Shown here: positions 54,468 through 64,000 of the stretch, in pieces
Numbering within the stretch: position 1 is the first letter of the stretch
Layout of the letters: the number at the start of each line of letters is the position of its first letter
Assembly (NCBI GenBank): GCA_946406115.1
Contig: OX291553.1
Span: 16,497,001-16,561,000 of the forward strand
Direction of reading: 5' to 3'
Origin: Apoda limacodes
Lineage: Eukaryota > Arthropoda > Insecta > Lepidoptera > Limacodidae
Length of the DNA: 64,000 nucleotides
Translations under genes and position numbers: made by a program
Notes under the pieces: model-generated
Databases searched by the model: none
Told to the model about the DNA's origin: nothing
The model's input: only the letters and a program-made list of their open reading frames with translations

Positions 54468-54905
54468 CTTCCGTCATCGAACATTAATAAAAAAATTGCT
54501 TCTCCCGCGGCTTTGTTCGTGCTAAATTATTTTATAGGCGTGGAATTTCTACAGCAAGTCCTTTATTAAAGTAAGAAAGTTTGTAAGAGCCAGCTATAGC
54601 TGTAGCTGTCTAAAGTTATTCCTGTGGAAACTTTTGAGTTTTCTAGGATAAAAACCCCTTGTCTGTACTTAAAATCAGCTTAATAAAATTGGTTATTTCG
54701 TTGCGACGACTCTAAGCATAACAAACAAACAGATTCTCACAATTATATTTGTTACGAATTTTATTCTGTACAATAATAAATCCATATGTATATCGTGCAA
54801 CAAACTTTTCTGAACCGGCGGTCAAACATCAAACTACTATTAAAATGCTGTGCACTTACGCGACACTAGCGACAGACACCATATTGATGCACAGAACTTA
54901 ACTTT

Positions 54906-55528
54906 TTTAGGGTTCCGTAGCCAAATGGCAAAAAACGGAATTCTTATGGTTTCGTCATGTCTGTCTGTCTGTCTGTCCGTCCGTATGTCACAGCCACTTT
55001 TTTCCGAAACTATAAGAACTATACTATTGAAATTTGGTAAGTAGATGAAGTCTGTGAACCGTATTAAGATTTTCACACAAAAAAAGAAAAAAAAAAATTT
55101 TTGGGGTTCGTCATACTTAGAACTGAAAGTCAAAAATTTTTTTTTCATCGAACTCATACGTGTGGGTTACCTATGGATAGGTATTCAAAAATGATATAGA
55201 GGTTTTTAATATGATTTTTTTCTAAGCTGAATAGTTTGCGCGAGTGACACTTCCAAAGTGGTAAAATGAAACTTCCAAAATAAGAGAATGATAAAACTAA
55301 AAAAAAATATGATGTACATTACCATGCAAACTTCCACCAAAAATTAGTTTGAAGGAGATCTAGTAAGTAGTTTTTTTTAATACGTCATAAATCGTAAACC
55401 GCAATTTATCTTTTGATTCAATCAACTCAAATATAAAAATATTTTTGTTTGTGTTTGTAGATTACATACATGTTAGTAGGCACGGAACCCTCGGTGCGCG
55501 AGTCCAATTCGCACTTGGCCGGTTTTTA
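54906..55528 (+). repeat. GGGTTCCGTAG...CGCACTTGGCC repeat, longer subfamily
   Basis: Starts TTAGGGTTCCGTAGCCAAAT, carries CTGTCTGTCTGTCTGTCCGT and the ACTATAAGAACTATACTATT block, and ends GCGCGAGTCCAATTCGCACT then TGGCCGG. About 620 bp, roughly twice the length of the copies at 23.8 and 47.2 kb. Short open frames inside are not genes. Confidence 0.75.
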
Positions 55529-56024
55529 TTATCTGTAATAAGTTTCTTAAAAAGCAGATGTAACCAAGTACACACAGTAAACAAGAATTAAATTCACAAA
55601 GCATGTGGTATCATTCAATCGTCCTCCAAACTATACTTCCCTATACTTCCATTTTTATCGGATGTTTGTCTAACTTATGCCCCTTTAGCGATTCTTATTT
55701 ATCAATAAACATTTTATCGTTAGAATAGAATTAAGATTCAATGACAATCATTGACCATTATCGTGTGCACGAAGTGGTCACTATTGTTTGTGAGATTAGG
55801 CAGGAGTGTAGTATGTCTACATAATGCCTATCAGATGCCTCCAAATTGAGCTCTAACACAATAAGATGGCATGCCATTGTCTTAGCTCTTTGGAATTCCT
55901 GTGAGTAATTGTACCTCTATATGTATGTTGTCTCCAAATCCACTTATAGATAGTTTAATGTGAACTCTATCCAATTATAGGTATATTGTTACATTTCTAA
56001 ACGAATTAGTGTTATAAGTGATAA

Positions 56025-56300
56025 GTAGTAGATACCGCAACGCTCGCCATCGGCAGGGAATTCATTCTCACACTTTAGAACCGAAATGGTCGCGTATAGT
56101 GCGGTTTCAGTAAAGGTTGCATAGGTTTTCTCCAAGGACTACAGTATGGGGTTCTTCAAGAGAGAAGTTATTAGATTGCTGAAGGGTCAGCAACGCGCGA
56201 TTGATGCCCCTGGTGTTGCAAGTGTCCATAAGCTACGGTGACCGCTTACCATCAGGCGGTTCGTAAGCTTGTTTGCCACCTTAGTGATATAAAAAAAAAC
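56025..56300 (+). repeat. LINE tail with CTTACCATCAGGCGG
   Basis: Contains CCCCTGGTGTTGCAAGTGTC, GGTGACCGCTTACCATCAGG, CGTAAGCTTGTTTGCC and a terminal A run. This order matches a CR1/Zenon-like LINE 3' end common in Lepidoptera. Confidence 0.65.
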
Positions 56301-56321
56301 CTAATGTTCTGCATCACTGGT

Positions 56322-56455
56322 TTTTAGGCTTCCGTAGTCCGTCCGTCCGTCTAACCGTCTGTCCGCGGCTTAGCTCACGGACCATTAGTACTAGAAAGCT
56401 GCAACTTGGCATGAGTAAACATATTAATTATTCCGACAAAGTGATAAAATTAAAT
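56322..56455 (+). repeat. Interspersed repeat fragment, GTCCGTCC family
   Basis: Contains TTAGGCTTCCGTAGTCCGTC, GTCTGTCCGCGGCTTAGCTC, ACGGACCATTAGTACTAGAA and TTGGCATGAGTAAACATATT. It is another subfamily of the GGGTTCCGTAG repeats, truncated at about 130 bp. Confidence 0.6.
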
Positions 56456-59400
56456 TAAATCCCCTACATAAATCATGTTTATATAAATCCCCTACACATA
56501 AAGTAAAAATTTCATTTTCATACTCATGGTCTATATAAAGGTTGTCTAGCAGAATTTGATATTGGAATATGGTTAAGTCGGGGATAAGTGTACTAGACAC
56601 ATCTCTCATCTTGTATTTACTTGGAGAATGATCGTATGATCTAATTCTTATTTGGTTAATGATCCAGTTAGGTTAGGTTATATTCTAAAAATCTATTAAC
56701 TATCTTACACAGATGTGCCTAAATAGGGGTGGTAATAATCACGTTTAACCATATAGACAGGATTTGGAAATAAATCAGCTAAGGCATTATGTGTCGACTA
56801 ATGACTATGGGGCACTATAAATGATAAATTAATTCTTTAATATTTTATTATTGTAAAAAAAAGTATGAACTTAATGAACATTTAAAAATATAATAGGATT
56901 TAAATTTTGGTCAACATTTATTATATTTACGAACGACAACTATATTTTTAACCGACTTCAAAAAAGGAGGAGGTTCTCAATTCGTCTGTGTGTTCTTTTG
57001 TTTTTAAGTGTGTTACGCGATATCTTTGTCTATTGAGAACAAATATTAACGATTTCTTCACATATAATAGGGTTAACTCGCGGATTGATCCCATTTGAAT
57101 TTGTTTAGAATCGGACCAAAGAAATCAGAGAAAGATAAGAAAATATTTGAAATTGTATAATTTTTAGACGACGTTATTTCTAATTTCTGCGTGGTAGAAG
57201 CGCCACTGTTAATGAGATAAACACAATATATATCATTGAATTATAGTTCCGCATTTCATTACGTGCAAATTTATATGGGTCGTACTCTTGTTGACGATTC
57301 ATCATCCTAAGGTGGCTTGTCATAGCCTGTAATTTCATGGGCTACCACACATCGCCGCTCCGATTTCTGAAGACGTGATTATGCCACCCACGCCGCGCTT
57401 TTGTGGTTACCGACACGTGGTGAATTCGACGAGCCTTTTTTAGTGGAGCCTTTACAGGGTAGCCTTTGCTGGCACAGGCGCCGGCCGAACTGTAACTGCG
57501 CCTTGGCGTGAGCTGGTCCGTGAGAACTCAGGCAGTGGGAGGCCACCATAATATATGCAATTACAAATTCTAACATTTTATGCATTTCGCCATTGGAAAT
57601 TTCAACAATCCGACAATATTTTGACGTTTTAATTTTGTAAATTCGTGCGGTTATGCAAACATAGTCAAAGTGGACCTACAAAAAAATTTGAGATGAAGGT
57701 GAGTTTGCGGACCTTTTTAAGGGGCAAAAGGACTCCTAGCGGTGAAATAGTGGCTTCGCGGACTTAAGAAATCTACTATCAACGCAATGTGTACTACCGT
57801 TTCTTGTAACTCTTAGTGAATGAATTAGACGGTAGATTTAAGCCTATTGAGAATACTATTGAAAAAATACAGATAATTCTGCCTAAAAAGACATTATTAT
57901 ATTGACAATGTCACAAAAAGTAGCAAAGACATTTTTCAGCAAAACGAAGGGAAAAAAATCAATTCAGAATATTGAATTATGGTACTGATCATTTCTAGTC
58001 CCAGAACCGAAGGCCACGGCCGCAATTGAGGCACTCGTCAGTGCGATCCCGAATTTTCCCCCCTTACAAGAAAGTTACTGTTGTTCCTGACTAGTCAGTT
58101 TCATCTGCCGAAACAAGTTTTTTAACTTTGAAGAGGTTGAAGAACTTCCTGCGTAATCGTACTGGACATAAGCGCCTCATGGCCTCATTGGCCTAGCACT
58201 CATGTCAATACATAGGAAGTAGCCTCATCACTAAACACCCAAGAAATAGTTTGTCAATTAATTTTAAGCAGAAAACGCTTAAATACAATTATATAAATAA
58301 ACTTATATAAATAACCGTCTTTCAATTTGTGTTATTGCTATTGAAAAATTTCATGCTCGCTTCGCTCGCGTTTTCATCTAGGGTTGTGTTAGTTGTATTA
58401 TGTATGACATTCGCTTCGGTTTCGTTTAATAAACGCTCGTGTATCAAACAATGTCAATAAAAATATTGCTGGTTGGTTTTATTATGCAATTATGGCCAGC
58501 CAAGGCAAGAAAAACCAAGAAATAAACTTAATATATATGAATACAAGTAATAAAGTATATTTAATCCACAGATAACTTTAAAAAAAAATTAAACTTTCTT
58601 GGCGTCAGTGCTAGCTTGCGTAGGCAAGAAAAAAAAAACCGGCCAAGTGCGTGTCGGCAAGGTTATTTAAATATTGCCAAATACCATGGTTTATATTAGA
58701 GGGGGGGGGGACACGGGGGACACAATGTTTAGGGAACGTAGTATAAACAGATTTGATCGCTCCGCTGATGATATAAGACTTACGCTTTGAACCTACTTGT
58801 AGTAAGCGAATCGGTAGGGAGTTGAGCTAGGTACCCATGTAGATGTAGGGGCGTTACGAGTACGTATGTTTAAAATGTTTAATTAAATAAATTCGACTTA
58901 TAATTGCAAAATAAAAGTTCAACCTTTTAAAGAATAATTAATTAAAATTTATAAATAGTTAGTAGTTGTAGTAGTATTGAAATTAAAGTTTTTTAAATGA
59001 AAATAAAATCTAATTATTAAAAACTGAATTTTTAAAGCGAAAATTGCAAACTTATCTAGGCGTTCTTCCTCTACGAGACATCCAAACAACATGCGCATGA
59101 GCGCAGCTGCCTGTCACACGCTCGATTCGATGTTGCGCCAAGCGCGCCGGCTAGTCCAATGCGTCATTTGAACGTAACTATTGTTATCAATTTAAGCAGA
59201 ATAGTCTTTAGAATGATATTATTTTATTCTTTTTTAATTAAACATCGTTCATTTACTTATATTTTATACCTGTTTTGCAATGTAGCTTCTTTATATGAGT
59301 AATTTTTATTGGAATTTGTACGAAAATTTCACTTTTCCAAGTACATTTTATAACTTGGTCGACTATTACTCGTTAGCCTGTAAAGTGTACTTACCCGTGA

Positions 59401-61380
59401 TAGTTTTCCTTTTAAATTTATTATATGCATTACCACCGTAATTTTTTTTACATTTCCAAATACAATACTGTCGCTGGTAGAGGTGGGGGGGGGGGACACT
59501 AGACTGTAACAAAAATTAGTACTTTAAAGCTAAATGTTTCGCAAACGGAGTCCTAAATCAAAAAATGATCTTTGCATACCGCCAATGTTTTTGGAATTCC
59601 TAAACAACGATACCCCACACGATGGGGTAGACGAGAAAAAAAAAATTACGTCCACGAAAAATTTTTTTTCAGAGATTTTATTCTACCACATTGTCGGCTT
59701 GATCAATGTGTATATCCCTGCTAATTTACAGCTTTCTCGTATTAGTAGTTTTTGAACTAAACCGCGGACATGGCGAAACTATAAGGGCTCCTTGTTGACT
59801 ACGGAACCCTGAAAAACAAAGATCAACCTAATAAAAACCTATTTTTATGAGAACCATATACCTAAATTAAAATTGCTGCAGGTTTATAAACTTTCTTCCG
59901 CTTGCACCGACTCCAAAAATAACAGATAAGGATATTTGATACTACTTAAATTTAAGTAATTTGTGTTTTGTCATCAAATGTTTGTATAATCATTTAAATA
60001 AAGAAAAAAAAGTTATTTTTAACTTTTTAGTTTAAGTTTGTCAAGCTTTGAATTAGGCTTTTTTCATTGTAAAAATTCTTTATTGTACGTCAATTCTGAC
60101 TATATATGTTAAGCAGTTAAATACAAGCCACAAAAACTACAAAACCACCAAAATAAAAACTTTAATAAAATGAAACATTGAGCTAAGGGTTCCTTCTCTT
60201 TGAAGTGAAATGCCAATTCCGCAAATTTTTTTTATAGTTACATAGCAAAGAGACGTCTCTATTCTGCTACAGAACAAAGAGTTTGCAAAATACAGAGTTC
60301 GTAATACTTATTATATTTATACGCAGGATAACTGCAGCGGTTTTAATTGGTTTGTACATTCGTCGTCTTTTATTTGCGTGAACATGGATTCAATTTGCTC
60401 TGAAAAGGCAGAATTTTGAAATGGAGATTTATATTTGAATAAAAAAAGCTGGCAGATAAAGATGCAGTTTCGAATTTGATGTTAGGTACATATTTTTTTA
60501 TACCTAAGGTGGCAAAATAATCGAATCACTTCCTTCTTAAAGAACCACGATAACTCCATACTGTATACTTAAAGAAAACCTTGGGAGAGTCAGTCCACAA
60601 CCTAAGCGGCACCAATGAGGTTCTAAGGTTTCCATGCTAACCGGAAAAGAAATTAAAAGTATGAAACAATTCATTGTTGTTATTGTTTTTATGTGACCAA
60701 ATACATTTTACAAAACCGGTTTTACTGACTAACACCCAAAATAAAAACCGGTCTTCATTTTGCAAAGTTTTTGCATTCCCTTTAGTTCACAACGTTAGCT
60801 AAGTATCTGTTACTTTTGGCTATATGCTGGATAAAATTTTCCAAGTCACCAGAATTTCGAAAACTAAAGCAACACAATTGCATAAGTGATTATAATTTAT
60901 ATAATTGAGCATACTTCTTATTCTGGAAGGATTGCGTTTCCTGGACACTAAGTAAATAGATGCCATCAGTAGGTTTGGGTGTCCATATTTCTAATTAGGT
61001 AACTTTTCCTTGCGCAAAAGAAGTTCCCTTTTTGTTTTATTAATACCCTTTTTATCCCAGTCCAAGACGGCTTCAGAAGATAATTTATATATTTGTTTGC
61101 GTCGAAACGGTTTTTTCTGTGGCATGGCAACTCTGTACAGTCAGTCTGATTTTCTTTTTAAACAAAACATGAGATGTTAAAAAGTTTCTGGGCCTAAAAA
61201 GGGATTGTGAACCTTATCTGAAAGTAAAAAGAAACATTTTTTTGTCTAAGTGCCATGCTATATTTAATGAACCATTTTGAGCCTACTTCGACTTCACTTT
61301 AGCTTCGTAAGTTAAAACTTCGTAATTAGGTTAACTAATTGTCTATTGTAACTCTAACTATTTCAGCTCTGTCTAGAAAT
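56456..61380. other. Intergenic stretch with scattered repeat scraps, no gene
   Basis: 56.95-57.0 kb contains AACCGACTTCAAAAAAGGAG, a very common lepidopteran repeat end. 57.30-57.59 kb is a GC-richer island with a 68-codon minus open frame and no family resemblance. 58.63-58.66 kb is an inverted CCGGCCAAGTGC tail scrap. 58.70 and 59.49 kb carry poly-G tracts. 59.05-59.17 kb is another GC-rich patch. 59.2-61.3 kb is AT-rich with nothing recognised. Confidence 0.5.
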
Positions 61381-61389
61381 CCAGAAGGT

Positions 61390-62000
61390 GTCTCATGGTA
61401 CTTACTTAGTGCTTCTTCCAAGGTTTCCGGGCAGTTCAGAAGCTTTTCCCATGAAGTGCAGAAGCGTGCAACCATACACGCTTCTGCAATGCAAGATTAC
61501 GTGAGTTGGTGTCTCCTCGGCTTCCATGCACATAGGTGCCTGTAGATGATGTTGATGTTGAATTAGCTTGCCTGCAGTCCTTTTGTTCTGCCCATTGTTT
61601 TTTGTGATGTTGTGAGGTTCTGTCACGTAACCACGTTTTAAGTTTGCTAAATGGTATGGGTCAATTGATTCAGATCCCATTATTTTAATGTCTGATCCTC
61701 TCTTTGCTAGTTAATCTTGCCCAGGGAGCCACTGTGACCGCAGAGCCATTGGCAAGTAATCAGATTCTTCAGTGGATTTTTTGCAGCTAACAGGCACACT
61801 GCAGGATTAGTGCGTTATTAATGCAGTGATTTGTACCAGCTTGTAGCACAGTGGTGCTGTCGGAAACGATGCGTATCATAAGGTAACTTACGTTCCTAGA
61901 CAAGGCCGTTGTTGCAGCTTGGGTGAACTCAACGCATTTTGCCTGAAAGATAGTGTTGGGTCTACTTAAGGTGTCGTTGATATGTCGATGTGGAAGTCAT
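61390..62000 (-). pseudogene. Relic of a LINE RNase H domain and C-terminal tail
   Basis: Near 61.76-61.96 kb the minus strand reads NTIFQAKCVEFTQAATTALS and MIRIVSDSTTVLQAGTNHCI, the E/D-rich core spacing of retrotransposon ribonuclease H, in which an Asp occupies the SDS position and a Lys replaces the usual acidic residue after QA. Stops then interrupt. At 61402-61680 another frame reads CMEAEETPTHVILHCRSV, the Cys/His end motif common after RNase H in I/R1/LOA-type LINEs. It is clearly non-functional. Confidence 0.65.
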
Positions 62001-64000
62001 CGGAGAAGACTCCTGTTCAAGACATTGTTTAGGAGCCATTTGTATACATTCTTACTTCATACATGTTGGAGTTGTCTTTCTCTTCTTCCTGAAGTTGGCA
62101 CTGCCATTTGGCAAAGACAAGAGATTTTGGAATGATGTCACCTGTCGCATCTATCACTGGTAGTTCGTTACCTACTATCTCCTTGAGATGAGCATGATCA
62201 ATGAAAACATTTATTTATATTGATGATAAAGCCAAAGATATGGAATGTATGACTTTCTTTGTGTAAGATTGATATACTAGGTCTTATAAGTACTATGAGT
62301 TGTTTGGGATGTGCATTAGTGATTCCGGTACCTTTTTTCCAGAGCCATACTTTCTCAAGTCGTACTGAACTTATTTTTTACGTAAGGTTAAATACTTAAA
62401 TAGTTCACACGATATGGGAGGGCAAAAATCCGATTTTAAGCATTCACTCACTGACTGACACATAGGTCATCAAAAATATGGAGTACCTCTAGTTGAACTA
62501 TGGCTTTGAAATTTGGCACATAAATAGCATAGGTGACAATACCGAGAAAATCCAAAATCAGGCAAGACCGAATCGGGACATGCCTCCCTATCGTCATATT
62601 ATATAATATTAGGTACAGCCTATTTCCAAGCGAGCTATATAAAGTTGTAGTACCGATAGAGTCAAACCAAGATAGATAGGTACAGTTAGCACTATCACCT
62701 AACATACCTACAGCACTTGTCTGCAACAAAAATTATAAAACTCCACCAAAACCATGAATTAAAATAAAAAAACAGGATAAATGTTGATTTATAATTTAAA
62801 AAAATATAATATAAACATCAGAATTACGAATGCCAAGTTTCTTGACAATTTTAACACATTTTAAGTAACGCAACGTACCTACATATTCCTAGTATTAGCA
62901 ATGGTTGTATTCAACTTAATATAAATTAATATATCGAATTTGCAGATTTAAATTAGCAAGTTTAAATTAAATATGGCAGTTATGTAAGCTTGGACCTTTA
63001 AAAACTTGCTTAGTTGAGAATTTGAACTAAATTTTTGATAGCAGCATTTATGTTGTTGATTGGATTTCGATTCACAGCCAATATGACAAGCTATGCACAA
63101 AGTAGGTATCTTTGTTTTATTTAATCTTAACGTACTAAAAATCTTCGATGTGATATCGATTTTAAGTTTAAGTGTTTCCATATTTTGAAGTTTTTTTACT
63201 CGTTAATTTTATTATTTAGGGTTCCGTATCCAAACGGCACCCTATAACTAAGCCTACGCTGCCTGACTGTCCAACCATAAGGGCTCTATCTTTTTAATGG
63301 CTACAAACCTGAAAATTTCACAGAATATGTGTCATAATGGCGGATGATCTAACAAATGATAGAAAGTTAAGATTTAAGTGGGGTCCCCATACAAGAAAGA
63401 CGTTTTCGTTGTTTTTGTTCCATCGTAAAAACAGTAGGTAATACATTAAAGCTTTAAATTTGCCGTGATTGTAGTGTGAGCTTTAAAGTATAACAACAAT
63501 TAGCGGCACACTTTTTGTTTTTGTTTGTTTTCGTTTACGGAAATGGTGGAATGGAACCCAAGGTGCGCGAATCCGACTCGAATGCGCCCCACTTGAATGT
63601 GCAGTTGTCTGCTAGTTTTTAAAATCGATTCCATTGTCCTATTGCAAGTTACAGACTGCAAAAAAAATAACATGGCTTTTTACATTCTTTAACTAGCAAA
63701 TTACTGTATTTGTTTTAAGATAGCTGTTGAAACAACGCTTTAAAAAAACAACGGCCGAACCTTTCGTTTTCTATTTTTAATTTATAACTTATTATCAACT
63801 AACGGCGGGAACATAATTTATATTATGAAATGTTAAGTAACTATAAAGCTAAAAAATTACTGTATTAGAATTTTTATATCTTATATGATGTAACTGTAAT
63901 TAATTATTTTCCACTTTCACGCCAACCTATCTATCTATAATCTATAATATACTTTTGCCACAGAAAAATGAGCTCTACTTGAAACTAACATTGACGATTT
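62001..64000. other. Intergenic end of window, no gene
   Basis: 62.45-62.64 kb carries a repeat block (CTGACTGACACATAGGTCAT ... TTTGGCACATAAATAGCATA). 63.21-63.58 kb carries a GGGTTCCGTA repeat. Open frames at 62448-62729 and 62948-63181 (minus) are in repeat or AT-rich sequence and lack motifs. Confidence 0.5.
63217..63583 (+). repeat. GGGTTCCGTA repeat, diverged
   Basis: Starts TTAGGGTTCCGTATCCAAAC and has CTGAAAATTTCACAGAATAT; the tail contains GGTGCGCGAATCCGACTCG, but the CACTTGGCC end is replaced by unrelated sequence. Confidence 0.65.

Noticed and set aside
61339..61545. 68-codon plus-strand open frame
   Set aside because: The minus strand here carries a recognisable LINE C-terminal motif; the plus frame is its shadow.

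Overview
The window is AT-rich animal DNA, almost certainly from a moth or butterfly. The evidence is compact exons separated by AT-rich introns, and a dense load of Lepidoptera-type repeats: tRNA-like SINEs, a 5S-rRNA-like SINE, the GGGTTCCGTA...CGCACTTGGCC interspersed repeat, jockey-like LINE scraps, and many small inverted-repeat elements with TTAA or TA target sites. No bacterial, viral or CRISPR features were seen.

One protein-coding gene is supported, on the minus strand. It is a three-KH-domain poly(C)-binding protein of the PCBP / Drosophila mub (mushroom-body expressed) family. Its exons run from the start codon at 35144 down to a proximal stop at 12450 or a distal stop at 5193. I rebuilt it by hand from splice sites. 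Eleven coding exons keep frame through every junction: 35067-35144, 26109-26165, 25130-25246, 24079-24234, 22304-22411, 21385-21504, optional 18561-18665, 16122-16215, 14829-14953, 13996-14150 and terminal 12450-12747. They give about 470 aa with the optional exon and 435 aa without it. An alternative last exon (5193-5277) splices in frame to the same KH3 exon and gives a shorter tail that resembles the residues following KH3 in vertebrate PCBPs (about 399 aa with the optional exon). A 91-bp candidate cassette (5677-5767) has excellent splice sites but would shift the frame of that last exon.

Layout: 1-5192 is AT-rich sequence that may hold the distal 3' UTR, with three or four inverted-repeat elements. 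5.2-12.4 kb holds the distal exons and several MITEs, one nested inside another. 12.4-35.3 kb is the main gene body with repeats in its introns. 35.3-35.9 kb carries the 5' UTR and a probable promoter-proximal exon. 36-64 kb has no convincing gene. It is a repeat field with inverted-repeat elements, a 5S-like SINE, an 89-bp duplicated segment, a 5'-truncated LINE with a broken reverse transcriptase, and an RNase H-type LINE relic.

The most interesting points are the choice of C-terminus at a split codon (AG|T giving Ser or AG|G giving Arg), the roughly 104-bp-arm hairpin lying 367 nt beyond the proximal stop and between the two terminal exons, and the 46.1/48.0 kb duplication with its 77-bp flanking repeats.
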